The notes: generated by a model not told the origin, from the letters alone. A stretch of DNA of 50,847 bases from an uncultured Clostridia bacterium (GCA_947304405.1 CAMZBB010000005.1:1-50847); one strand, 5' to 3'; shown: positions 15,226-23,355, counted from the stretch's first letter. Program-made: numbers and translations.

Positions 15226-15450
15226 TTAAAAACCGTAATTCTTAAGCTTATTCTCACTCTGGGCGATCGACTGGGACTCGGCAGCCTTACGAAGGCTGAC
15301 GCTGCTCCCTGCGTGCTTTGCCGGATCGAGGATATCACTTACGCCAAGCGCAACAGCACCCGCGAGGATGATAATGATTCCGACAACGATCAGCATTTCC
15401 ACCAGGGTGAAGCCGCGGAAATTTCTACTTAGTTTGCTTACTCTACGCAT
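15226..15450 (-). CDS. Very short type IV pilin (74 aa)
   Basis: 74 residues. RNFRGFTLVEMLIVVGIIIILAG is a prepilin signal with cleavage after Gly13 and Glu+5. The mature protein would have only 61 residues, essentially the N-terminal helix plus a short tail (SLRKAAESQSIAQSENKLKNYGF), with no room for the usual beta-sheet head. GGAGGCTGTT precedes the ATG. It is the first gene of the minor pilin operon and has its own promoter (15501-15528). The frame closes with a clear stop and no continuing coding signal, so I see no sign of truncation by frameshift. Confidence 0.85.
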   Translation of the reverse strand: MRRVSKLSRNFRGFTLVEMLIVVGIIIILAGAVALGVSDILDPAKHAGSSVSLRKAAESQSIAQSENKLKNYGF

Positions 15451-15500
15451 AACAGCCTCCGAACATAAAGATGACTATTAATCCATACTTTTACAATCTA

Positions 15501-15528
15501 ATTATATATGCTTTATGGAAAATTTCAA
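15501..15528 (-). promoter_or_regulatory. Promoter of the minor pilin operon
   Basis: Minus-strand TTGAAA (15523-15528), 16-bp spacer, TATAAT (15501-15506). Upstream is an inverted repeat CAATTTGT/ACAAATTG with arms at 15541-15548 and 15560-15567, placed like an activator or repressor site. Confidence 0.7.
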
Positions 15529-15576
15529 TAGAAATGTTCACAATTTGTTAAAAAAGTTTACAAATTGATAAAAAGA

Positions 15577-15596
15577 GCGGGGGATCACTCCCCCGC
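15577..15596 (-). terminator. Terminator of the 67-aa pilin gene
   Basis: An 8-bp GC-rich stem (GCGGGGGA at 15577-15584 with 15589-15596) and a 4-nt loop, followed on the minus strand by TCTTTTTATC. It separates the 67-aa pilin from the minor pilin operon. Confidence 0.85.
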
Positions 15597-15626
15597 CCCT
15601 TGTGCTTTAAGTTAAATCCTAAAGGA

Positions 15627-15830
15627 TTAGCTCATAGCTGCTTCGATCTCAGAGTTTACAATAGAAATGGAGCTATTGTGAGCCTGGATGGAAGAAGAAG
15701 CTGCCTTAGCCTTGTTGAGGTATGTACCGATACCGAGAACGAGAACCGCTGCAAGGATAACGATGATAGCGATAACAAGGACCATCTCTACGAGGGTGAA
15801 ACCCTTCTTTGACTTCTGAATCTTCTTCAT
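15627..15830 (-). CDS. Very short type IV pilin (67 aa), probable major pilin
   Basis: 67 residues. QKSKKGFTLVEMVLVIAIIVILAA shows a prepilin signal cleaved after Gly10 with Glu+5, leaving a 57-residue mature protein that ends SSSIQAHNSSISIVNSEIEAAMS. It is nearly all N-terminal helix, with only two aromatic residues (Phe+1 and one Tyr). The gene stands alone between a near-consensus promoter (15872-15899) and a strong terminator (15577-15596), and has an AGGAGGA site. This arrangement suggests high expression and hence the major subunit, which is inference. A normal major pilin is two to three times longer, so a separate partner may supply the globular domain. Confidence 0.85.
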   Translation of the reverse strand: MKKIQKSKKGFTLVEMVLVIAIIVILAAVLVLGIGTYLNKAKAASSSIQAHNSSISIVNSEIEAAMS

Positions 15831-15871
15831 TTTGAATTTCCTCCTGTAAGGTTTATTGAGTTTGTAATGTC

Positions 15872-15899
15872 AGTATAACACGATTGTGAATTAATGCAA
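15872..15899 (-). promoter_or_regulatory. Promoter of the 67-aa pilin gene
   Basis: Minus-strand TTGCAT (15894-15899), 16-bp spacer, TATACT (15872-15877). A very AT-rich stretch with ACAAATTT-type sequences lies directly upstream (15900-15930), like an UP element or regulator site. Confidence 0.7.
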
Positions 15900-15969
15900 T
15901 AGTTTTTTACAAATTTTTTCAAATTTTTGCCACAATTCGTATTTTTTCCTTCACTACACTACTTTAGTC

Positions 15970-16004
15970 AGCCCGGAAAGGAGGAATTACCTTCTTCCCG
16001 GGCT
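15970..16004. other. Stable hairpin after pilO without a clear T tract
   Basis: AGCCCGG (15970-15976) pairs with CCGGGCT (15998-16004), with further AAGG/CCTT pairing inside. No run of T follows on the minus strand, so it is an atypical terminator, an mRNA-protecting 3' hairpin, or a processing site at the end of the pilB-pilO transcript. Confidence 0.55.
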
Positions 16005-16017
16005 GAATTGTAGTTAA

Positions 16018-17067
16018 TTAAGTGCCCGGAACTTTTACAAGAGCCGGAGTAGGCGTAGCCTTCTTCTTGGACTTCTTCTTCGTAGTCTTCTCAGGAACCT
16101 GAACAAGTCTGGGATCCTTAACACCGAAGAACTTAGCAAGAGTATTGCCCTTAGCGGCGAACTGCTGAGCAAATACCGCATTAGCCCAGTAAGCAGCGAA
16201 CGGTCTGTCGGCATAAACGTCGAAGCCCTGAAGGATATATCCGTTCCACAAGCTGTTCTCATTCTTGACAACATAAGGGAATCCGATAAATCCGCCGGAT
16301 GTATCAACACCGGTATGACCTCTCCACTTGGTGTATCCTGCATCATTCTTATCAACAGAAACACGGTTGGTCAGAACTGTTCCATAGAAATCGATCGAAG
16401 CTGAAAGCTTGAAGTAACCGTTGGTGGCAACTGCAGAGAGGTTTGTAACCTTGATGCATCCCGGGTTATCCTTTGCGATCTTCTCAAGACCCTTAAGGAA
16501 CTCATCATAACCCTTAGCCTTACCGTACTCATCCTTGCCCATCTTGGTGATCAATTCCTTAGCTGTAGCCTTAGCATCCTTTTCAGCCTTGCTGGTAGTA
16601 TCAGGATTGCGGTTGTACTGGGGAATGATGTATCCGTCAGTAGAAGCATAAACTACATTGACTCTGGTGCACTGAAGTGTGTCAGGTGAAGTCTTGCCGT
16701 CAGCATAAGAAACTGCTGCACACTTGACGTCTTCAGAATCGATCTGTGACAGGTAAGGGATACCGGATGTCTCAAATGTATCGAGGACATACTGCATCAG
16801 ACATTCTGTCTCAAGCTTGTCAATGAATGAGAGCTCAACCTTGGAGATGTTCTCATTGAGTCTCTGAATCTCTTCAGTAGTCTGTGCAACATTCTCCTTA
16901 AGCTTGATGAGGTATTCTTTCTTGGCAACAAGCTCTTTGTACTGTTTTTCAAGTACATCATACTTATTGTTCAATGTTCTGATTCCGAGAACATATCCGA
17001 GCAATATAAGGATCAACAGTGAGATCACGTATATTCCGGTTTTTTCACGAGCTGATAAATTATTCAT
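16018..17067 (-). CDS. pilO: PilO-like type IV pilus alignment protein
   Basis: Inner-membrane partner of PilN that links the PilM-PilB motor to the pilus base. 349 residues. A short cytoplasmic start (MNNLSAREKTG), one membrane helix at about 11-30 (IYVISLLILILLGYVLGI) and a coiled coil at about 33-80 are followed by a large extracytoplasmic domain. Longer than typical PilO (about 200 residues). The C-terminus is an unusual Lys/Thr/Pro-rich tail (TTKKKSKKKATPTP). The assignment rests on gene order pilM-pilN-pilO and topology more than on sequence. AGGAGG precedes the ATG; 18 bp separate it from pilN. Confidence 0.78.
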   Translation of the reverse strand: MNNLSAREKTGIYVISLLILILLGYVLGIRTLNNKYDVLEKQYKELVAKKEYLIKLKENVAQTTEEIQRLNENISKVELSFIDKLETECLMQYVLDTFETSGIPYLSQIDSEDVKCAAVSYADGKTSPDTLQCTRVNVVYASTDGYIIPQYNRNPDTTSKAEKDAKATAKELITKMGKDEYGKAKGYDEFLKGLEKIAKDNPGCIKVTNLSAVATNGYFKLSASIDFYGTVLTNRVSVDKNDAGYTKWRGHTGVDTSGGFIGFPYVVKNENSLWNGYILQGFDVYADRPFAAYWANAVFAQQFAAKGNTLAKFFGVKDPRLVQVPEKTTKKKSKKKATPTPALVKVPGT

Positions 17068-17085
17068 CTGTCTGATACCTCCTTA

Positions 17086-18030
17086 TTACTTCGCGGCTTC
17101 AGAAGGCGCAGCTGCTGTGGCAACCTCATAGTAGAGATTGATCTCAGCATTCTCTTTCGCCGTTCCGCTCAAAGCATTAGCCGCTTTGATGTTTGCGAGG
17201 CTCTGTGCATCAACGTCTGTTCCGTTAACGGTGATCTTAACAAGATTATAAGTAACACCACCGGCAGTATAGGTGTTGATGCCTTCTGTGTAGCTATACT
17301 CAGCACCAGCTGTGTATTCGGTTGTCTCAACGCCTGAAAGGCTCGTAACTGTAGAGCCGTTGAGGAAACGTCCGACAGAGATATAGACCTTGCTGATAAG
17401 CGTTCCTTCGATCTTGAAAGAATAGTAGTTGTTAAGAGCAATGATATCGCCTGTCTTTTCGTTGTAGAAAGCATCGGCCTTACCGACATCGGTCTGCTCA
17501 ACACGTGTGACGGTAATAATAGGTCTGGATGTGAATACCTTTGAAGCCTGAAGCATGTTAACCATGTCTACAGGGCTGTAGTAACTGAATGAGAAACCGT
17601 TGAGCTTCATTGAAGAGCCGTCGATTGCATAATCAGTAACATATGAGTCGCTCGGAATGCTCTTTGCAAGGATTCCGGGGATCTCAAGAGGTACGTCAGC
17701 CGTTCTGTCAACGTTAGTACGCATTGAAGTCAAAGCATAGAAGTAATTGTTCTTCTGCTTTAATTCTTCCTGAAGCTGCTTAGCCTTCTCCTCGAGTCCT
17801 GCATATTCGGGACCTGCGAGCTCGGCATTGATATTGTTGATATCCTGCTGCTTCATGTAGTTTCTTACTGCTAAGTAACCGATCAAGCCGACAACTATGA
17901 AGACTACAAGGATACCTACAGCCATTGCGTAGCCCAACATCCTTGCTGCTCTTGCCGCGTTAGCCGTGAACTCCCGGAAGAAGTTCATGTCTGTCTTGGC
18001 AAGTAATTTCTTATTAACTCCGCTAGCCAT
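17086..18030 (-). CDS. pilN: PilN-like type IV pilus assembly protein
   Basis: Inner-membrane assembly protein that binds PilM through its cytoplasmic N-terminus. 314 residues: cytoplasmic segment 1-33 (NFFREFTANAARAARMLGYA), one membrane helix at about 34-57, a short coiled coil at about 60-95 (EEKAKQLQEELKQKNNYF), then a ferredoxin-like periplasm-type domain (VPLEIPGILAKSIPSDSYVTDYAIDG resembles PilN). The canonical NLLPWR motif of Proteobacterial PilN is absent. An Ala-rich tail ends the protein. AAAGGAGGGG precedes the ATG; 16 bp follow pilM. Confidence 0.82.
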   Translation of the reverse strand: MASGVNKKLLAKTDMNFFREFTANAARAARMLGYAMAVGILVVFIVVGLIGYLAVRNYMKQQDINNINAELAGPEYAGLEEKAKQLQEELKQKNNYFYALTSMRTNVDRTADVPLEIPGILAKSIPSDSYVTDYAIDGSSMKLNGFSFSYYSPVDMVNMLQASKVFTSRPIITVTRVEQTDVGKADAFYNEKTGDIIALNNYYSFKIEGTLISKVYISVGRFLNGSTVTSLSGVETTEYTAGAEYSYTEGINTYTAGGVTYNLVKITVNGTDVDAQSLANIKAANALSGTAKENAEINLYYEVATAAAPSEAAK

Positions 18031-18046
18031 GAATTACACCCCTCCT

Positions 18047-19159
18047 TTAATCTTTACGAATCAACGCACCGCAGCAGTTAATGAACTGGTACAGTTCGAA
18101 ATTCTTAGGTCCGCTGACCGTACTGAGTGTCTTTAAAATCTCAACCTGTGTTCCGAGCTGACGTGACAATTCCTTGTCGATCTTCTTGTAGCCTGCACCG
18201 GAACCATAAAGGAAGCATGTGCTGATAGTATCGATATGATACTTCGATATAGAGAACTGAGCTGTACGGGATACAGCATCTACAAGGCTCTTGAAGTAAG
18301 CGTTGACAGCACTCTGGAGAGCCGGAGTGTTGGCAACTGTCTCGTTCCAAACGTCGATATCCTCGATCGGTACACTGGCTGCAGCATCAGTAGTTGTGAT
18401 GCTGAGACGTCTTGCGAGTGAGGACTGCTGATTTGTGCCCTGGAGCTTCTTGACGGAATCAGCAACCTGACGGATGTTCGAGTGACCGAACTGGAGTCTT
18501 CTTGAAAGAACCGGGAAGCCCTTGTCAAGAACGGTTACTGTTGTCGTTCTGCTTGCGAGCTCGATCAGGAGCAGTGTTGACTGTGTGATGTTAACGTTAC
18601 CGTTGATGATTCCCTGAGAGAAGAGCTTTCTTACAGCGTTAGGGTTCATATCGAGAGCCGTAGGCTGAAGCTCCATTTCCTTAAGGAATTCACGATAATC
18701 CTTGATCGTGTCAGTAGGTATTGCTGTTGCTCTGATCTTGAGCTTATCAGCATTCGTCTCTGCATCTTTTGTTGTACCGTAAACGATATAGTCGATCGAC
18801 AGATCACGGTTGGTGCCCTGTCCGATAACCTCGTACTTGACCATATCCTTGAGCTGCTCTTCTTTAGCGATAGGAAGCTCTAAGTCTCTGGTATGAACGA
18901 AAGCGCCCTCTGTAGTGATGATGCAACTCTTGTTCCTGATACCGAGTCTTGCTATGGCGTGCTTAACTGCCATTACAATACCGAATGAATCTGCGATAGC
19001 ACCGTCATTGATAGCATCCGTCTCAAGAGGAATAATTCCTATCGTGTCGATCATTATGTTCCCGGACTTCGGGTTATAGTTTCCGACAGCAATCTTGAGG
19101 TCAGAGCTTGAGCAGTCGATTACTAATTCGGATCCGCCTCTACCTATTGAAAAATCCAT
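18047..19159 (-). CDS. pilM: PilM, actin-like type IV pilus ATPase partner
   Basis: Cytoplasmic FtsA-like protein that binds the N-terminus of PilN and connects to PilB. 370 residues. VIDCSSSDLKIAVG is the phosphate-1 loop of the actin fold, SCIITTEGAFVHTRDLELP the PilM motif, LLIELASRTTTVTVLDKGFPVLSRRLQFG the phosphate-2 region, and ISTCFLYGSGAGYKKIDKELSRQLG the adenosine motif. AAAGGAGAA lies before the ATG. It sits between pilC and pilN in the usual order. Confidence 0.92.
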   Translation of the reverse strand: MDFSIGRGGSELVIDCSSSDLKIAVGNYNPKSGNIMIDTIGIIPLETDAINDGAIADSFGIVMAVKHAIARLGIRNKSCIITTEGAFVHTRDLELPIAKEEQLKDMVKYEVIGQGTNRDLSIDYIVYGTTKDAETNADKLKIRATAIPTDTIKDYREFLKEMELQPTALDMNPNAVRKLFSQGIINGNVNITQSTLLLIELASRTTTVTVLDKGFPVLSRRLQFGHSNIRQVADSVKKLQGTNQQSSLARRLSITTTDAAASVPIEDIDVWNETVANTPALQSAVNAYFKSLVDAVSRTAQFSISKYHIDTISTCFLYGSGAGYKKIDKELSRQLGTQVEILKTLSTVSGPKNFELYQFINCCGALIRKD

Positions 19160-19190
19160 CTGTTTTCTCCTTTCAAATACTGTTCCTTAA

Positions 19191-20399
19191 TTACATGATC
19201 CACTTAGCCATCGTGAAGATAGGCATTGCGATACCGCCTACGACGAGACCTACGATGATCGCCATGATGATGATCATGATAGGCTCGAGAGCAGCAGTCA
19301 TCTTCGCTGTTGCGGAGTCTGCCTCATCTTCAAAGAAGTCTGCAGCTTTATCGAGGATCGCATCAAGAGTACCTGACTCCTCACCGATAGAGACCATGGC
19401 ATAGATCATCGGAGGGAATTCGGTAATTCCTCTGATGGACTTGGAAAGTGATGTACCTTTCCTGATCTCTACTCTTGCTTCGGCCAGTTTCTTCTCCAAA
19501 ATGAGATTGTCCAGAGATTTCTCTGTAATCTCAACGGACTGAAGAACGGAGATACCGGATTTGAGAAGCGTTGAAACCGTTCTCGTGAATCTCGCTGCCG
19601 CGTTCATTCTTGTAGCCTTGCCTACGACAGGTAACTTGAGCATAAGGTATGACCACTGCTCGCCGCCCTTGTCGGAAGCCTTCCAAACCTTGAAACCGTA
19701 GATCAGAAGTGCGAGTACGGCAAGGTAAATGTACCAGAACTTGGTAAGTGATCCTGACATACCGAGAAGGATCTTGGTAAGTGTAGGCAATTCACCGCCC
19801 AAACTCTTGATCGTGTCGCCGATCTTAGGGACGAGGAACGTGAGCAATCCGACGGAAACTGCAAGGGTAAGTCCTGCAAGGATCTTAGGATAGACCATTG
19901 CTGATGAGACTTTGTTCTTGAGTTTCTGTGCCTTCTGGAAGTGTTCTGCCAGACGCTCCATAACTTCGTCAAGACGACCGGACTCTTCGCCTGCCGCGAT
20001 CATACTGATCATGATGTTCGGGACAACACCCCTCTGCTCTCTGAAAGCTTCAGAAAGTGAACGTCCTCCCTGAACCGATTCATAGATCTCACCGATGCAT
20101 TTCTTTGCCTTCTTGCTGTCAAGCTGCTGATAAAGCATGTCCAATGCCCTGACGACCGTAATACCAGCTGCCAGGAGTGAGGCCAACTGTCTTGAAATAA
20201 GAACCAGGTCTTTTGTTTTGAGCATCGGGCTGCCAATTGTCATGTTGGCAAGGCCGGATCCTCTGTCAAGCGTAAGCGAAGATATGTATTTGCCGTCAGT
20301 TTTGAGTTTACGTGTTGCTTCACCGATAGAAGCCGCTTCAACAATACCTTCCGATTTCTTACCGGCTGAATCAATTACCTGATATCTGAAATTAGGCAT
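19191..20399 (-). CDS. pilC: PilC, type IV pilus inner-membrane platform protein
   Basis: Polytopic platform on which PilB and PilT act. 402 residues with two T2SSF domains: the first at about 65-190 (ISRQLASLLAAGITVVRALDML, GRSLSEAFREQRGVVPNIMISMIAAGEESGRLDE), the second at about 270-390 (FTRTVSTLLKSGISVLQSVEITE, FPPMIYAMVSIGEESGTLD). Membrane helices lie near 170-190, 215-240 and 375-395. An N-terminal PilC cytoplasmic region (YQVIDSAGKKSEGIVEA) is present. AAGGAGGAAAAAG precedes the ATG. Confidence 0.96.
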   Translation of the reverse strand: MPNFRYQVIDSAGKKSEGIVEAASIGEATRKLKTDGKYISSLTLDRGSGLANMTIGSPMLKTKDLVLISRQLASLLAAGITVVRALDMLYQQLDSKKAKKCIGEIYESVQGGRSLSEAFREQRGVVPNIMISMIAAGEESGRLDEVMERLAEHFQKAQKLKNKVSSAMVYPKILAGLTLAVSVGLLTFLVPKIGDTIKSLGGELPTLTKILLGMSGSLTKFWYIYLAVLALLIYGFKVWKASDKGGEQWSYLMLKLPVVGKATRMNAAARFTRTVSTLLKSGISVLQSVEITEKSLDNLILEKKLAEARVEIRKGTSLSKSIRGITEFPPMIYAMVSIGEESGTLDAILDKAADFFEDEADSATAKMTAALEPIMIIIMAIIVGLVVGGIAMPIFTMAKWIM

Positions 20400-20445
20400 T
20401 AATCTTTTTCCTCCTTATTTTAGATTTGTATTGCAAGCGCAATAA

Positions 20446-21558
20446 TCAGGTATACTCCAAATCGCCGAACAGAGGGCTGTTCGAAGAACCAGGGTTGTTG
20501 ATAAAACGCTTAAGATCATCCTGAGCATGGCATCTTTCGAGAGCCGTGTCTCTGGAGATAATCTTTCTCTTAACAAGTTCAGCAAGATAGAAGTCGAGCG
20601 GGCACATTCCCTGCTGGAGGCTTGTAGCTATCGTGCTGTCGATCTGATACGTCTTTCCTTCACGGATGTTGTTCTTGATAGCGTCATTCGTGATCATGAT
20701 CTCGAATGCTGCACAACGTCCGCCTGTGATCCTCGGGACGAGAGTCTGGCAGATAACGGCTGAAAGAACCGATGAGAGCTGGACTCTGATCTGATCCTGC
20801 TGATGAGGCGGGTAAACGTCGATGATACGGTTAACCGTGTCTGCAGCGGAAGACGTATGGAGTGTTGAAAGAACCAAGTGTCCCGTTTCTGCTGCCGTGA
20901 TAGCGGTACTGATAGTATCGAGGTCACGCATTTCTCCGACGAGGATGATATCCGGGTCTTCACGGAGAGCAGCACGGAGAGCGTTTGCGAATGAAAGTGT
21001 ATCCTCGTGAACTTCTCTCTGGTTGATCATGGCTTCACCGTGCATGTGGAGGTACTCGATAGGTTCCTCAAGTGTGAGGATGTGGCACTTCTTGCAGGTG
21101 TTAACGTGACCGATCATTGCCGCGAGTGTTGTGGACTTACCCGAACCCGTAGGACCGGTAACGAGGATAAGACCTCTGGGCAGTAATACGAGTTCCTTGA
21201 AAACGTTAGGGAGTCCCAACTGTTCACATGTAGGAATTTCATTGGTAATTGTTCTTGCCGCAAGGGCATAGGTTCCGCGCTGCTTGAATACGTTGCATCT
21301 GAAACGGCTGTAATCCTCAACGACATATGAGAAGTCGATCTCTCCCCTCTCGTTGAGATACTGCTGTCTCGACTTGTCGATCATTGACTTGCAGAGATAC
21401 TCTGTGTCAGCAGCTGTCAACGGCTGTCCGCCAAGCGGCATTAACATACCGTCGACTCGAATCATCGGAGGAAGTCCGACAGTAATATGGGTATCAGAAG
21501 CACCCATTCTTACTGATTCCGACAGAATCGATTCGATTGATAAACTAAATCCTTCCAC
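20446..21558 (-). CDS. pilT: PilT, type IV pilus retraction ATPase
   Basis: Hexameric ATPase that depolymerises the pilus and drives twitching. 370 residues. Visible motifs: Walker A GPTGSGKSTTLAAMI, Asp box LTLEEPIEYLH, Walker B DPDIILVGEMRDLDTISTAI and His box TGHLVLSTLHTSSAADTVNRIID. The N-terminal part MGASDTHITVGLPPMIRVDG is the PilT PAS-like domain. The start is GTG at 21556-21558 with AAGGAGG 9 nt upstream; no ATG is better placed. Seventeen bp separate it from pilB. Presence with PilB indicates retractable pili. Confidence 0.96.
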   Translation of the reverse strand: MEGFSLSIESILSESVRMGASDTHITVGLPPMIRVDGMLMPLGGQPLTAADTEYLCKSMIDKSRQQYLNERGEIDFSYVVEDYSRFRCNVFKQRGTYALAARTITNEIPTCEQLGLPNVFKELVLLPRGLILVTGPTGSGKSTTLAAMIGHVNTCKKCHILTLEEPIEYLHMHGEAMINQREVHEDTLSFANALRAALREDPDIILVGEMRDLDTISTAITAAETGHLVLSTLHTSSAADTVNRIIDVYPPHQQDQIRVQLSSVLSAVICQTLVPRITGGRCAAFEIMITNDAIKNNIREGKTYQIDSTIATSLQQGMCPLDFYLAELVKRKIISRDTALERCHAQDDLKRFINNPGSSNSPLFGDLEYT

Positions 21559-21575
21559 GCTTTGTAACCTCCTTA

Positions 21576-23240
21576 TCAGTCAATCGTGTAAGCAACTCTG
21601 TTAAGCTCGTCAACTGTGGTGATACCCTCAAGAACAAGAGCTCTTGCAGATTCCTGCAGCATCTGAGTACCTTCGGTAACGGCAAGCTGACGCATGTCTT
21701 CTTCGCTTGCACGCTTCTCGAGAAGTGTCTTCATCTTCTTCGTCATAACGACGATCTCATGGATGGCGATTCGGCCCTTATAACCCTTCTCATTACACTC
21801 GGAACAACCCTTACCCTTGTAGATCTTCTGACCGGGGTCAAGGCGGAGTGCCTGTATATCGTATTCGTCAGGCTCGAAGGCTTCACGGCAGTTTGTGCAG
21901 ATTCTTCTGACGAGACGCTGTGAGACAACGCCGACAAGAGCAGAAGAAACCATGTAAGGCTCGAGTCCCATATCAATAAGTCTGTTGATGGACGAAACGG
22001 CATCATTGGTGTGGATTGTACTGAAAACAAGGTGTCCCGTGATAGCGGCACGCATTGCGATCTCTGCGGTCTCGCCGTCACGGATCTCTCCGACGAGGAT
22101 AATGTCAGGGTCCTGACGGAGAATGGAACGAAGACCGCTTGCGAATGTCATTCCTGCCTTGGCATTAACCTGTACCTGGTTAAGTCCGGGAATCCTGATT
22201 TCGACAGGGTCCTCAACTGTGATGATATTAACTTCGGGAGTGTTCTTCTCTGCGAGAAGTGTGTAAAGGGTTGTCGTCTTACCTGAACCCGTAGGGCCGG
22301 AGATAAGGCAGATACCTTGAGGCACTTTGATGATCGTATTGATCAGATCATTGTTGTGATCACTGATACCGAGCCACTTTCTGTTGAGGTTGGCATCGTT
22401 CTTGGCAAGGATACGGATAACCGTCTTCTCACCCGTAACGGTAGGAAGAATGGATACACGCATGTCCACGGGCTCGCCGTTGATCTCTGTCGTGATACGG
22501 CCGTCCTGAGGAATACGCTTCTCGGCGATGTTCATGCCGCCAAGGATCTTAATTCTCGTAGTGATAGCATCTCTTGCCGACAGAGGGTTGCTCATGACTT
22601 CCTGCATGACACCGTCGATACGGATACGGACACGGACTCTGTCCTCGAGAGGCTCGATATGAATATCGGATGATTTTGCACGGATAGCGTAATCGATCAT
22701 TGAGTTAACGAGCTTAACAACAGGAGCGCTGTTGATGGCATCATCAAACTCAGAAGATGCGGAATCGTCTTCCTTATCAAGATCCGCACCGAGCTCTTCT
22801 GCGGCTTTTGCGGCACTCTCTTTTCCGTAATTAACCTTGATGGCGTCAATAATGGAAGAGTGAGTCGCAAGCATCAGAGTGATCTGATATCCGGTCTGGA
22901 ACTGAAGCTCATCTTCAATAGTAATATTCATCGGGTCATCGATAGCAACAACCAGGTTGTCGTTATCGAAACCGATAGGAAGAACTACATTGTCTTCACA
23001 GAATTTCTGATTCAAAAGAGCCGTTGCTTTCGGATCAACATCAATGCTCGTCAAGTCAATAATTGGGTAATCATACTGACTGGACACAGCACGCAGGATG
23101 TCAAATTCCGACATCAAGCCGCTCTCAACAATTACTTCACCAAGACGTTTACCGGTTTCTTTCTGCGTGCCGAGAACTTCTGCAAGCTCAGTCGCGTTAA
23201 GAAAACCACTCTCGACCAGAATGTCTCCTAACCTCTTCAT
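21576..23240 (-). CDS. pilB: PilB, type IV pilus extension ATPase with MshEN domain
   Basis: Cytoplasmic hexameric ATPase that powers pilus assembly. 554 residues. The N-terminus (1-140) is an MshEN domain with two tandem motifs, RLGDILVESGFLNATELAEV and RLGEVIVESGLMSEFDILRA, each followed by a Gln; this pattern binds c-di-GMP in characterised members. The ATPase part carries SSDIHIEPLEDRVRVRIRID, Walker A GPTGSGKTTTLYTLL, Asp box VEDPVEIRIPG, Walker B DPDIILVGEIRDGETAEIAM and His box GHLVFSTIHTNDA. Four Cys (CTNC and CSEC) form the zinc site. GGGAGGG precedes the ATG. First gene of the pilBTCMNO operon. Confidence 0.97.
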   Translation of the reverse strand: MKRLGDILVESGFLNATELAEVLGTQKETGKRLGEVIVESGLMSEFDILRAVSSQYDYPIIDLTSIDVDPKATALLNQKFCEDNVVLPIGFDNDNLVVAIDDPMNITIEDELQFQTGYQITLMLATHSSIIDAIKVNYGKESAAKAAEELGADLDKEDDSASSEFDDAINSAPVVKLVNSMIDYAIRAKSSDIHIEPLEDRVRVRIRIDGVMQEVMSNPLSARDAITTRIKILGGMNIAEKRIPQDGRITTEINGEPVDMRVSILPTVTGEKTVIRILAKNDANLNRKWLGISDHNNDLINTIIKVPQGICLISGPTGSGKTTTLYTLLAEKNTPEVNIITVEDPVEIRIPGLNQVQVNAKAGMTFASGLRSILRQDPDIILVGEIRDGETAEIAMRAAITGHLVFSTIHTNDAVSSINRLIDMGLEPYMVSSALVGVVSQRLVRRICTNCREAFEPDEYDIQALRLDPGQKIYKGKGCSECNEKGYKGRIAIHEIVVMTKKMKTLLEKRASEEDMRQLAVTEGTQMLQESARALVLEGITTVDELNRVAYTID

Positions 23241-23254
23241 CAGACCCTCCCGAT

Positions 23255-23284
23255 TGCCTGTTGTCTCTTACGAAAAAACAGGCA
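23255..23284 (-). promoter_or_regulatory. Hairpin in the pilB leader next to the ribosome binding site
   Basis: A perfect 8-bp inverted repeat (TGCCTGTT at 23255-23262 with AACAGGCA at 23277-23284) with a 14-nt loop ends about 8 nt upstream of the GGGAGGG site of pilB. It may influence translation; no known riboswitch was recognised. Confidence 0.5.
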
Positions 23285-23326
23285 CCAAAATAAATAGGCG
23301 CATGAACCCAAACATACACATACAAA

Positions 23327-23355
23327 ACTATACAACGGCATCCTGCAAAAAGCAA
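23327..23355 (-). promoter_or_regulatory. Promoter of the pilB operon
   Basis: Minus-strand TTGCTT (23350-23355), 17-bp spacer, TATAGT (23327-23332), giving a leader of about 80 nt. Confidence 0.6.

Noticed and set aside
15627..15830. Conductive 'nanowire' pilin by analogy with short Geobacter PilA
   Set aside because: The mature protein has only two aromatic residues, so the aromatic stacking proposed for such pilins is not supported.
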